From contig CM121341.1 in the NCBI GenBank assembly GCA_051530055.1, positions 9,672,001-9,736,000 on the forward strand: DNA of 64,000 nt. Direction: 5' to 3'. The position numbers and the translations under genes were made by a program. Source of the stretch: Neoechinorhynchus agilis. Its lineage: Eukaryota; Acanthocephala. The first letter of the stretch is position 1; each line of letters begins with the position of its first letter. Below, piece after piece: positions 34,304 to 44,994 of the stretch. The notes under the pieces were generated by a model. It saw only the letters and a list, made by a program, of their open reading frames with translations. It was not told where the DNA came from and did not search any database.

Positions 34304-34993
34304 TTGGCGGTCTCAGCTCCAAACTCCAGCGACTTCTTGAAGGCTTTCCCAATCACATCTGTTGGCACGAGGCTGGATGATCAGGCCATCACCGTCGCTG
34401 TGGGACTTCGGTTCGGCATCGAATTCTCAGGCTCATATACGTGTCGGTGCGGTGAGACAGTGAACGGATCGGGAACTCACGGCCTTGACTGGAAGCGTTC
34501 AACTGCTCACCACGCACGGCACTCAGCAGTCAACCGCATAATCAAGGAAGCCCTCTCAACGGCCGGTTTTCCAGCTCGACTCGAACCAGTTGGACTCTCC
34601 CGGAACGACGGTAAACGCCCTGATGGAGCGACTCTCCTCCCATGGTGCTCCGGGAAAATACTGGTTTGGGATTTTACCTGCCCCAACACGCTCGCAGCAT
34701 CCCACTTACGGGATGCCACCTCAAAGGCGGGAGCAGTCGCCAGCTTCAGCGAGGAAAAGAAGCGGCAGAAGTACTCCTCGCTCGATGGGCATCAATATAT
34801 TTTCATCCCGATTGCGATGGAAACACTGGGATGTCTCGGCAAAGAAGCCGATTATTTCCTCTCACGACTGGGAGGGACGCTAAAATATGCCACCGGCGAT
34901 ATGCGATCCAGCAGCTTCCTGTTGCAGCGAATCAGCGCGGCGATCCAACGCGGCAATGCCGCGGCCATCAAGGAAGCTGCCGAACAAACATAA
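34304..34993 (+). CDS. R2-group LINE restriction-like endonuclease part
   Basis: The frame reads F-L-K-A-F-P-I-T-S-V-G-T-R-L, then the zinc ligands C-R-C-G..G-T-H-G-L-D-W. The usual second Cys of the H-G-L-x-C pattern is Trp here, although the 43.8-kb and 50.8-kb relatives keep it (H-G-L-V-C). R-P-D-G..L-V-W-D follows (34615-34675), the PD-(D/E)xK-type catalytic core, and then a conserved tail ending Q-R-G-N-A-A-A. The domain nicks the DNA target in R2-type retrotransposition. It is out of frame with the upstream reverse transcriptase. Confidence 0.85.
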   Translation: MAVSAPNSSDFLKAFPITSVGTRLDDQAITVAVGLRFGIEFSGSYTCRCGETVNGSGTHGLDWKRSTAHHARHSAVNRIIKEALSTAGFPARLEPVGLSRNDGKRPDGATLLPWCSGKILVWDFTCPNTLAASHLRDATSKAGAVASFSEEKKRQKYSSLDGHQYIFIPIAMETLGCLGKEADYFLSRLGGTLKYATGDMRSSSFLLQRISAAIQRGNAAAIKEAAEQT

Positions 34994-35709
34994 CATTTGA
35001 AGAAAACGAAGCTATGTTCTTTAAATAAATACTAACGGATATAAAAATATTTCAAAAACATTGCGGTCACGAGTGATTTCTGGTTATGAAGCTAAAATAC
35101 CGTGATTATGAGCATTAAAGGCACGAAGAGTTGGAAACTTCGACGTGGATCGATGTAGCATTTTAATTTGGCTACGTTCTAAAAGGACGCTTATTTAAAG
35201 AAAAAAGTTATTGGAAAATATTTATTTTTATTGTTTATCTATTTTGATCCTTAATAAATCCGAGAACCTTAAAAATTATTTAAGTGTAAATATGCGCTTT
35301 ATTGGATTTAAAGTGCCACTAAAGTAAGCTCCATAATCCTTAAAAATCGTTCACGAGTTAAAACAATATTTAATCAGTGTTCTGAACAGCCGCAAAATAA
35401 TAATGGGAATCTAATGGCACTATTTTATCTCTGACCGACTTTTAGAATTTAAGTTTATCGCAAAACTACACTAACAAGAATTAATTTTCGCTAAAACCAC
35501 ATCAAAGTCTTCAAAGCGATTCACATTTTTTGGTTTAAAATAACGTAAGTTTACGGTCTATAAGAGTAGACATCGTGTCCTTTGACTTAAAACGTTATAT
35601 TACTTACCATTACTCATACTTCTAACTCTCCATAAATTTTCCGTGACTACACCTTAACAAATCAAAAGTTTTCAATCTTGAAAAGTCACCACCCGTTTCA
35701 AAGCACAAT

Positions 35710-36332
35710 ATGAATTCGTTGCTGATTACGATCGCCTTATTGATAACCCAATCTCTATCGATGGTTCCGATAAGTAAGAAAAATTCAAAGCAGTCGAATG
35801 AATCCACAATTACATTTGACGTCCTTAAAGAAAGCATTTTTAATAAGAGTATAAACGTAGATCAATGATCTCAATATTTATCTAAAATATTGATGACCAA
35901 TGATGAAGATCGATGTGGACGAAAACTACGTAAACATGTACATTTCTGGATAACATACAGTAGTCCTGTAGAAGGAATTCATAACCTAAAATTTCGATAC
36001 GATTTCATTTATTCTAAGCAAACACTTTCATTTTTCCCTCTAAAAATGAAAAGGTTTGTTTTCAGGGATACTCGAACGGGGTCATCTATACCCGAGACGT
36101 TCTAAAAGCGCCTACTCTTACATGGATAAACAACAATTATCCACTGGACGAAATTCTAATCCTTATGAGGCGATATCCAGCTGCATATAAATACCTCGAG
36201 GCTTGTACGTTTAGAGATGCGGAGCAATCAATTTTGAAGGAACATAATGTGGAAAGATGGACACCGGATTTTTTAACTTTTTATAGCAAGCTCGACTGCC
36301 CGGGCCTCAATAGGATCCCAAACTCGAAATAA
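35710..36332 (+). CDS. Small putative secreted protein gene, in-frame TGA
   Basis: ATG 35710 opens a signal peptide (M-N-S-L-L-I-T-I-A-L-L-I-T-Q-S-L-S) and a Ser/Lys/Asn-rich stretch. At 35866 an in-frame TGA occurs. The same frame continues open for 33 codons (with D-R-C-G-R-K-L-R-K-H-V) to a CCT/GTAGAA donor at 35967/35968. A strong acceptor (TTTTGTTTTCAG, ending 36065) is followed in matching phase 0 by 88 codons starting G-Y-S-N-G-V-I-Y-T-R-D and ending at TAA 36330. A possible AATAAA lies at about 36366. The total is about 173 codons with three cysteines, unrecognised. Either the TGA is recoded, it lies in an unrecognised short intron or an error, or the gene is newly dead. No toxin or hormone family is recognised. 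Confidence 0.45.
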
Positions 36333-36339
36333 TGATACC

Positions 36340-37156
36340 GTCAAGGCAAAATATTTTAAACCTAATAATAAAATGCTTCATCCATTAACAGTAATTGATA
36401 AGATGTTTTTCTTCTTAAACGATTTTTATTTTAAAACACGTTCGAATTTACCTATAATTTTTTTAATTTTTGTTCTGCCACAAGGGCTATTCGATTAATG
36501 TTCGTCTCGATAACGAATTGATTTCTAGTTTATAGATTTATTGCTGGAAATACTTGCAATTATAGAATCATTACGAATTTCAATTTATTCTCCTTTCTTA
36601 ATTACTATTTCGGTTCTGCAGCCTGTAATAACAATTGCGATTTACTGTAAATATCGGAATAAAGAGTTTAAAATCCGAAATTTACACAATTTTAGTGGTG
36701 TAATTTATTAATAATTAGCTATCCATTCTAAAAGTTCTGAGATAGATGTTAAGGAGTGAAGTTAATTTTATCGATTTTTTTTTCGATTGTCGTTATTATA
36801 GCAATTCGAAATAAAAGACGATAAAAAACACGCAGTTTGGAAATCAGTCGACTCTGCACAAAGCGAATTAATTTCTACTGCTCTTTTTGAAAACAAAACA
36901 TGGTTGTTAAACAACAAGAGAGTTGAATTCCAAAAATTGTACCACATTTAAGAATTGTTTCACCATTGGTCTTTTGCCAACTCTCCTTAATAAAGTCCTA
37001 TTCAATAACAAAGTAGGATGACATTCTTTGACCTAATACGTCGCAATGCTCTTAACTTTACATAAGAACATTTCCAATACAGATACGTTTTCCAATGATA
37101 ACTTTTGCGATCTTTGGATTGTTTATTTTATAGTCCTTATTTATTGGCTTTTGTCA
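36340..37156. other. Intergenic, no recognisable gene
   Basis: AT-rich sequence without long frames or repeats of note; upstream exons of the gene at 37157 may lie here but none stands out. Confidence 0.4.
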
Positions 37157-37705
37157 GATGCTCCAACTCAATGAATCCGAAATAAGCAATTGGAGCTCGC
37201 TAGAATCAAGTAATGAAATACAGTTCGGGGAAAACGTATTAAAATGTCGCGAATCTACAAGTTTTGTGGGACGATGCAGGGCAGAAGATACTCTGAGTGA
37301 CTTTGACAACAAAAAGTAAGCAACAGTCCGTAAATAGATTAATAAACTTATTTCAAAAAGCAATGACATTTTTGAAAAGTCATGGACCTATTTTACTGGA
37401 AACTTGGATAAAATTATCCTTGAATTCAGATTGTGGTGAACCAAGTGATTCAATCCTTTATCTTAGGAGGCTATTTTGTAGTATTGGGAAGATCAGGACG
37501 CAGATCCGCTCCAGTTTCAGTTCTCTACAATATGAGATCAGCAGCATCACAAACGCAAGTATTACCAATACATCCAGATTTGTTTCATGATCGGTTGAAA
37601 AAAACTTGCAAACAATGCTTTATAAGGAGGTCGAGGCCTCGAAAATTTGCATGTTTACAAATAAATCTCGAGGAGGGAAAAACTGACTGTATAGAGAAAA
37701 AATAA
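37157..37705 (+). CDS. Two 3' exons of an unrecognised host gene
   Basis: After the acceptor GGCTTTTGTCAG (ending 37156) an open exon reads M-L-Q-L-N-E-S-E-I-S-N-W-S-S-L-E and ends D-F-D-N-K-K at the donor AAG/GTAAGC (about 37316). After an intron of about 110 bp, the acceptor TTGAATTCAG (about 37427) is followed by I-V-V-N-Q-V-I-Q-S-F-I-L-G-G-Y-F-V-V-L-G-R. Further on are K-K-T-C-K-Q-C-F and a basic stretch, with a stop at 37703-37705 and an AATAAA directly after. The good splice sites and poly(A) signal make this a likely real gene. The Y-F-V-V-L-G-R and late Cys pattern faintly recall NTR/netrin-C domains, but this is only a guess. The first exon could begin at this ATG or be internal. Confidence 0.5.
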
Positions 37706-37729
37706 TAATAAAGAAATATTAAACCCGGG

Positions 37730-38340
37730 GGTTATATTCATCACCACCTTCCAATACCTCTTTTTTCACCACTTTTGTTCGCATTATATCTCGAAGATGT
37801 TGCAAAATCACTGCGTGAGTCAAATGTCGGCTGCACTCCAGGCGGAGACGAGAAGCTGTCGCACCTCCTTTATGCAGTCGACATCGTGCTTTTAGCTGAC
37901 CGAAAAGATGATCTACAGAGATCGATTGACTTGGCAGGTAAAAAACTAAACAATATCGGTTTGAGACTTAGTATACAGAAGTGTGCCACTTATAGTAAGC
38001 AGCTTTATAATAGCAAGCTCGTAATCAGCACGGAGCAGAAATTCGACTTGGAGGGCGGCCCGATTGAGTCAATAGCAGATGGCGACAAACAACGATACCC
38101 AGGCGGCGAAACTTGGATAACACATAAGTCCGGAGAGTACCCGAAGCAAATCGACAATGCCTTCAAAAAGGTTGAAAATAAGAGACTGTCATCCACTCAA
38201 TTAGCGTACTTGCTCAATGACTACGCTGTACCATCAATCCTGCGCAGGATAGAGGGACCAATTGATCTAAGCACAACATCGCTGAATGAAATTGAGTCGC
38301 ACTGGAGGAAACGGCTGAAACGTCTTTTGAATTTACCGCA
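37730..38340 (+). mobile_element. LINE reverse transcriptase piece leading into the satellite
   Basis: A continuous frame (from about 37775) reads H-L-L-Y-A-V-D-I-V-L-L-A-D-R, an altered motif C (YAVD for YADD), followed by the usual L-S-I-Q-K-C. Later it gives K-R-L-S-S-T-Q-L-A-Y-L and W-R-K-R-L-K-R-L-L-N-L-P, the thumb region before L-P-L-S-K-G. The last motif corresponds to the G-G-L-G-x-R thumb box of R2/R4-like LINEs. From there the same frame runs into the tandem array. The 5' part is absent. It differs clearly from the R2-group copies A and B. Confidence 0.75.
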
Positions 38341-41300
38341 TTTTTTAAACAATGTTTTCTTGCCACTGTCTAAAGGACAAGGATTTCGGTCGAAGAAACA
38401 CGAAATCGCAAATGCGCGTCGTCGGGCATTTAATGAGATACAAAGGCGATCAAGAAATCTAGCCGCATTTTTTAACAATCGCGTTGTTTTCTTGCCACTG
38501 TCTAAAGGAGGACTAGGATTTCGGTCGAAGAAACACGAAATTGTAAATGTGTGTCGTCGGGCATTTAATGAGATACAAAGGCGATTAAGAAATCAAGCCG
38601 CATTTTTTAAACAATCGCGTTGTTTTCTTGCCACTGTCTAAAGGAGGACTAGGATTTCGGTCGAAGAAACACGAAATTGAATGTGTGTCGTCGGGCATTT
38701 AATGAGATACAAAGCCGATCAAGAAATCTAGCCGCATTTTTTAAAAATCGCGTTGTTTTCTTGCCACTGTCTAAAGGAGGATGGATTTGGTCGAAGAAAC
38801 ACGAAATTGTAAATGTGTGTCGTCGGGCATTTAATGAGATACAAAGCCGATCAAGAAATCTAGCCGCATTTTTTAAAATCGCGTTGTTTTCTTGCCACTG
38901 TCTAAAGGAGGACTAGGATTTCGGTCGAAGAAACACGAAATTGTAAATGCGTGTCGTCGGGCATTTAATGAGATACAAAGCCGATCAAGAAATCTAGCCG
39001 CATTTTTTTAAAAATCGCGTTGTTTTCTTGCCACTGTCTAAAGGAGGACTAGGATTTCGGTCGAAGAAACACGAAATTGTAAATGCGCGTCGTCGGGCAT
39101 TTAATGAGATACAAAGCCGATCAAGAAATCAAGCCGCATTTTTAAACAATCGCGTTGTTTTCTTGCCACTGTCTAAAGGAGGACTAGGATTTCGGTCGAA
39201 GAAACACGAAATTGTAAATGTGTGTCGTCGGGCATTTAATGAGATACAAAGCGATCAAGAAATCTGGCATTTTTTAAAAATCGCGTTGTTTTTTCCACTG
39301 TCTAAAGGAGGACTAGGATTTCGGTCGAAGAAACACGAAATTGTAAATGCGCGTCGTCGGGCATTTAATGAGATACAAAGGCGATCAAGAAATCTAGCCG
39401 CATTTTTTTAAAAATCGCGTTATTTTCTTGCCACTGTCTAAAGGAGGACTAGGATTTCGGTCGAAGAAACACGAAATTGTAAATGGGTCGTCGGGATTAA
39501 TGAGATACAAAGCGATAGAAATCAAGCCGCATTTTTTAAACAATCGCGTTGTTTTCTTGCCACTGTCTAAAGGAGGACTAGGATTTCGGTCGAAGAAACA
39601 CGAAATTGAATGTGTCGTCGGGCATTTAATGAGATACAAAGCCGATCAAGAAATCTAGCCGCATTTTTTAAAAAATCGCGTTGTTTTCTTGCCACTGTCT
39701 AAAGGAGGACTAGGATTTCGGTCGAAGAAACACGAAATTGTAAATGTGTGTCGTCGGGCATTTAATGAGATACAAAGGCGATTAAGAAATCTAGCCGCAT
39801 TTTTTTAACAATCGCGTTGTTTTCTTGCCACTGTCTAAAGGAGGACTAGGATTTCGGTCGAAGAAACACGAAATTGTTAATGTGTTCGTCGGGCATTTAA
39901 TGAGATACAAAGCCGATCAAGAAATCTACCGCATTTTTTAATCGCGTTGTTTTCTTGCCGTCTAAAGGAGGACTAGGATTTCGGTCGAAGAAACACGAAA
40001 TTGTAAATGTGTGTCGTCGGGCATTTAATGAGATACAAAGCCGATCAAGAAATCAAGCCGCATTTTTTAAACAATCGCGTTGTTTTCTTGCCACTGTCTA
40101 AAGGACTAGGATTTCGGTCGAAGAAACACGAAATTGTAAATGTGTGTCGTCGGGCATTTAATGAGATACAAAGGCGATCAAGAAATCAAGCCGCATTTTT
40201 TAAAAAATCGCGTTGTTTTCTTGCCACTGTCTAAAGGAGGACTAGGATTTCGGTCGAAGAAACACGAAATTGAAATGCGTGTCGTCGGGCATTTAATGAG
40301 ATACAAAGCCGATCAAGAAATCTAGCCGCATTTTTTTAACAATCGCGTTGTTTTCTTGCCACTGTCTAAAGGAGGACTAGGATTTCGGTCGAAGAAACAC
40401 GAAATTGTAAATGTGTGTCGTCGGGCATTTAATGAGATACAAAGGCGATTAAGAAATCTAGCCGCATTTTTTTAACAATCGCGTTGTTTTCTTGCCACTG
40501 TCTAAAGGAGGACTAGGATTTCGGTCGAAGAAACACGAAATTGTAAATGTGTGTCGTCGGGCATTTAATGAGATACAAAGCCGATCAAGAAATCAAGCCG
40601 CATTTTTTAAACAATCGCGTTGTTTTCTTGCCACTGTCTAAAGGAGGACTAGGATTTCGGTCGAAGAAACACGAAATTGTGAATGTGTGTCGTCGGGCAT
40701 TTAATGAGATACAAAGGCGATCAAGAAATCTAGCCGCATTTTTTAAACAATCGCGTTGTTTTCTTGCCACTGTCTAAAGGAGGACTAGGATTTCGGTCGA
40801 AGAAACACGAAATTGCAAATGCGCGTCGTCGGGCATTTAATGAGATACAAAGGCGATTAAGAAATCTAGCCGCATTTTTTAAACAATCGCGTTATTTTCT
40901 TGCCACTGTCTAAAGGAGGACTAGGATTTCGGTCGAAGAAACACGAAATTGCAAATGCGTCGTCGGCTTTAATGAGATACAAAGCGATAGAAATCAGCCG
41001 CATTTTTTAAACAATCGCGTTTTTTCTTGCACGTAAAGGACTAGGATTTCGGTCGAAGAAACACGAAATTGTAATGGTCGTCGGGCATTTAATGAGATAC
41101 AAAGGCGATCAAGAAATCTAGCCGCATTTTTTAAAAAATCGCGTTGTTTTCTTGCCACTGTCTAAAGGAGGACTAGGATTTCGGTCGAAGAAACACGAAA
41201 TTGTGAATGCGCGTCGTCGGGCATTTAATGAGATACAAAGGCGATTAAGAAATTTAGCTGCATTTTTTTAAAAATCGCGTTATTTTCTTGCCACTGTCTA

Positions 41301-43660
41301 AAGGAGGACTAGGATTTCGGTCGAAGAAACACGAAATTGTAAATGCGTTCGTCGGGCATTTAATGAGATACAAAGGCGATCAAGAAATCAAGCCGCATTT
41401 TTTAAACAATCGCGTTGTTTTCTTGCCACTGTCTAAAGGAGGACTAGGATTTCGGTCGAAGAAACACGAAATTGCAAATGTGCGTCGTCGGGCATTTAAT
41501 GAGATACAAAGGCGATCAAGAAATCTAGCCGCATTTTTTAAAAAATCGCGTTGTTTTCTTGCCACTGTCTAAAGGAGGACTAGGATTTCGGTCGAAGAAA
41601 CACGAAATTGTAAATGTGTGTCGTCGGGCATTTAATGAGATACAAACGATAAGAAATTAGCCGCATTTTTTAAACAATCGCGTTTTTTCTTGCCACTGTA
41701 AGGAGGACGGATTTCGGTCGGAAACACGAAATTGTATGTGCGTCGTCGGGCATTTAATGAGATACAAAGGCGATCAAGAAATCTAGCCGCATTTTTTAAA
41801 AAATCGCGTTGTTTTCTTGCCACTGTCTAAAGGAGGACTAGGATTTCGGTCGAAGAAACACGAAATTGTAAATGCGTGTCGTCGGGCATTTAATGAGATA
41901 CAAAGGCGATCAAGAAATCAAGCCGCATTTTTTAAACAATCGCGTTGTTTTCTTGCCACTGTCTAAAGGAGGACTAGGATTTCGGTCGAAGAAACACGAA
42001 ATTGTAAATGCGCGTCGTCGGGCATTTAATGAGATACAAAGGCGATCAAGAAATTTAGCTGCATTTTTTTAAAAATCGCGTTATTTTCTTGCCACTGTCT
42101 AAAGGAGGACTAGGATTTCGGTCGAAGAAACACGAAATTGCAAATGTGTGTCGTCGGGCATTTAATGAGATACAAAGGCGATCAAGAAATCTAGCCGCAT
42201 TTTTTAAAAAATCGCGTTGTTTTCTTGCCACTGTCTAAAGGAGGACTAGGATTTCGGTCGAAGAAACACGAAATTGTGAATGTGTGTCGTCGGGCATTTA
42301 ATGAGATACAAAGGCGATCAAGAAATCTAGCCGCATTTTTTAAACAATCGCGTTGTTTTCTTGCCACTGTCTAAAGGACTAGGATTTCGGTCGAAGAAAC
42401 ACGAAATTGTAAATGTGTGTCGTCGGGCATTTAATGAGATACAAAGCCGATCAAGAAATCTAGCCGCATTTTTTAAACAATCGCGTTGTTTTCTTGCCAC
42501 TGTCTAAAGGAGGACTAGGATTTCGGTCGAAGAAACACGAAATTGTAAATGCGTGTCGTCGGGCATTTAATGAGATACAAAGGCGATCAAGAAATCAAGC
42601 CGCATTTTTTAAACAATCGCGTTGTTTTCTTGCCACTGTCTAAAGGAGGACTAGGATTTCGGTCGAAGAAACACGAAATTGTAAATGCGTTCGTCGGGCA
42701 TTTAATGAGATACAAAGCCGATCAAGAAATCTAGCCGCATTTTTTAAACAATCGCGTTGTTTTCTTGCCACTGTCTAAAGGAGGACTAGGATTTCGGTCG
42801 AAGAAACACGAAATTGTAATGCGTTCGTCGGGCATTTAATGAGATACAAAGGCGATTAAGAAATTTAGCTGCATTTTTTAAAAAATCGCGTTATTTTCTT
42901 GCCACTGTCTAAAGGAGGACTAGGATTTCGGTCGAAGAAACACGAAATTGTAAATGCGTGTCGTCGGGCATTTAATGAGATACAAAGGCGATTAAGAATT
43001 AGCCGCATTTTTTTAAAAATCGCGTTATTTTCTTGCCACTGTCTAAAGGAGGACTAGGATTTCGGTCGAAGAAACACGAAATTGCAAATGCGCGTCGTCG
43101 GGCATTTAATGAGATACAAAGGCGATCAAGAAATCAAGCCGCATTTTTTAAAAAATCGCGTTGTTTTCTTGCCACTGTCTAAAGGAGGACTAGGATTTCG
43201 GTCGAAGAAACACGAAATTGCAAATGCGCGTCGTCGGGCATTTAATGAGATACAAAGGCGATTAAGAAATCTAGCCGCATTTTTTAAAAAATCGCGTTAT
43301 TTTCTTGCCACTGTCTAAAGGAGGACTAGGATTTCGGTCGAAGAAACACGAAATTGTAAATGCGTGTCGTCGGGCATTTAATGAGATACAAAGGCGATCA
43401 AGAAATCAAGCCGCATTTTTTAAACAATCGCGTTGTTTTCTTGCCACTGTCTAAAGGAGGACTAGGATTTCGGTCGAAGAAACACGAAATTGCAAATGCG
43501 CGTCGTCGGGCATTTAATGAGATACAAAGGCGATGAAGAAATCTAGCCGCATTTTTTAAAAAATCGCGTTATTTTCTTGCCACTGTCTAAAGGAGGACTA
43601 GGATTTCGGTCGAAGAAACACGAAATTGCTAATGCGATCGTCGGGCATTTAATGAGATGC
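38340..43660 (+). repeat. 136-bp satellite made of LINE coding sequence, about 40 units
   Basis: Counting the gactaggatttcgg word (and its variants) gives 40 units from 38383 to 43596; the commonest spacing is 136 bp, range about 120-137. Each unit encodes, in one frame, L-P-L-S-K-G-G-L-G-F-R-S-K-K-H-E-I then R-R-R-A-F-N-E-I-Q, that is, the LINE thumb region. 136 is not a multiple of three, so the array is not one long protein. Units are very similar. Variants differ at gcgcgtcg/gtgtgtcg/gcgttcg, at caag/ctag/ttag, and in the T and A runs. Units near 39241, 39480, 39930, 40960 and 41640 carry clusters of small deletions. Confidence 0.95.
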
Positions 43661-44295
43661 GTGGTTGGAGGCTGTTCCTCTGGCATCAGTGGGAACTCTT
43701 CTTACTGATGAGGTAACGAGGATCTCAGTATCCTTAAGACTTGGTCTCCCGATATGCACGCCCCATCGCTGTCGATGTGGGTCTTTGGTTATGCTTTCGG
43801 GCGACACGGTCTCGTCTGCAGAAGGTCAGGAGGAAGGTTCTCACGCCATTCTGAAATCAATAACGCAATTTCTCGGGCGTTGAGAACGACGAACTTCCCG
43901 GACATCCTGGAACCCGCCCACCTTTGTCGACTAGACGTCCGTAGGCCCGATGGAATTTCGGTCTTCCCGTGGCGGGAGGGCAAATGCCTTCTCTGGGACG
44001 CCGCGTGTGTGGATACCCTTGCAGCCAGCAACATCCGCTACTCCCTCGAAATCGCCGGTGGTGCCGCCAGTGCAGCGGAAGGGAGGAAAATACGGAAATA
44101 TATTCAGTTATCGAGGGCTCACTATTTTGTCCCCTTTGAGGTAGAGACGTATGGAGCGCTCGGCAGCTCGGCACTCTCTCTGCTCCAGGATGTCTCGAAG
44201 AAATTGATGGAAGCAACCGGAGACTCAAGAGCAGGTGTATTCCTTCGACAAAATATCTCGCTGGCAGTACAACGAGGCAATCTGACAGCGTGATG
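43660..44295 (+). mobile_element. R2-type endonuclease fragment after the satellite
   Basis: Directly after the last satellite unit the frame reads W-x-L-E-A-V-P-L-A-S-V-G-T-L-L, then R-L-G-L-P-I-C-T-P-H-R-C-R-C-G, H-G-L-V-C, R-R-P-D-G-I-S-V-F-P-W and L-L-W-D-A-A-C-V-D-T-L-A. It ends Q-R-G-N-L-T-A at a stop near 44293. All zinc ligands and the R-P-D / W-D catalytic pattern are kept, with one frame change near 43790. It belongs to a REL LINE family related to, but different from, copies A and B. A similar piece lies at 50.8 kb. Confidence 0.85.
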
Positions 44296-44573
44296 GCGAC
44301 GGTCGAGGAAGGACAAAAGCTGAAATTCGGCGGGAGGTGGTGAGTGTGTTAATTGTCGAGAAATGAAGATTGATTGAATTTCAAAAATCTTCAAACGAAA
44401 AAAAAATCTGAAAAAAATCTTTTATCGCAATGGTGTTCGGTCCCAATTCACTCGGATGAACGACGTTCTACTGTATTTATAAACAATGGGTGTCAAGCTC
44501 GTGATTCATAAAGATTGCACTCTCACAGGAAACTGTTCATGGGTATATTTTGTTTGGTGATTGAGAAAATACT

Positions 44574-44694
44574 GATTAATTTTATTAATTCAATACTTCG
44601 TCCGTCTCTTCGGACTTATAGCCACTGTAACCTACCTTTTAGAAGTGAAGAAGTCGGACGATACGGACGAAATATTGAATTAATAAAATTAATC
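44574..44694. repeat. Inverted repeat, arms of about 44 bp
   Basis: Arms 44574-44617 and 44651-44694 share gattaattttattaattcaa and cgtccgt words in opposite orientation, with a loop of about 33 bases. Confidence 0.8.
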
Positions 44695-44950
44695 TTTTTA
44701 GAAATACGTTCATCTGGACCATTGGTACTGTTGAAAATCCGCTGAAGCAAACACATTCCAAATAAAAGAACTTTCAATTCCAAAGGTCAGAGTGGGAAAC
44801 GAAAATCCTTATTTTGTCTTATCTCCGCCTCGAGACGAACAAAATATTGAATTAATGAAATTAATCCTTTCAGAAATATGTTCATCTGGACCGTTGGTAT
44901 TGTTGAAAACCCGTTGAAGGAAACGCATTGCAAATAAAAGAACTTTCAAT
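44662..44950 (+). repeat. Direct repeat of about 115 bp
   Basis: Copies at 44662-44780 and 44833-44950 share gacgaa, aatattgaattaat, gttcatctggacc, ttggta.tgttgaaaa and close with aaataaaagaactttcaat. Each holds an AATAAA word. They are separated by about 50 bp of unrelated sequence. Confidence 0.85.
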
Positions 44951-44994
44951 GTTTTGTACATTCCGTAAGATTAAATGGCTTTACAATCCACAAT

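Larger units (their letters stand above)
31895..35493 (+). mobile_element. R2-group LINE, copy B (most complete)
   Basis: It contains a GC-rich start with repeated gcaacaacgtccgccg words, a single long ORF, and a 3' untranslated region ending in cactaacaagaa at about 35493. Copy A ends with the same bases. The protein has an N-terminal zinc finger (C-S-V-C..H-G-Q-H-G-S-H-C), a reverse transcriptase, and a C-terminal restriction-like endonuclease with C-R-C-G..H-G-L zinc ligands and K-R-P-D-G..L-V-W-D. This is the domain order of the R2/REL group, which inserts at defined targets in other animals. The reading frame breaks at two points (after 33987 and near 34300), so the copy is dead. The 3' end is followed by unique sequence. 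Confidence 0.9.

Noticed and set aside
38677-43318. Many short proteins with repeated L-P-L-S-K-G-G-L-G-F-R text
   Set aside because: They are the satellite unit read in successive frames; 136 bp is not divisible by three, so no continuous protein results.
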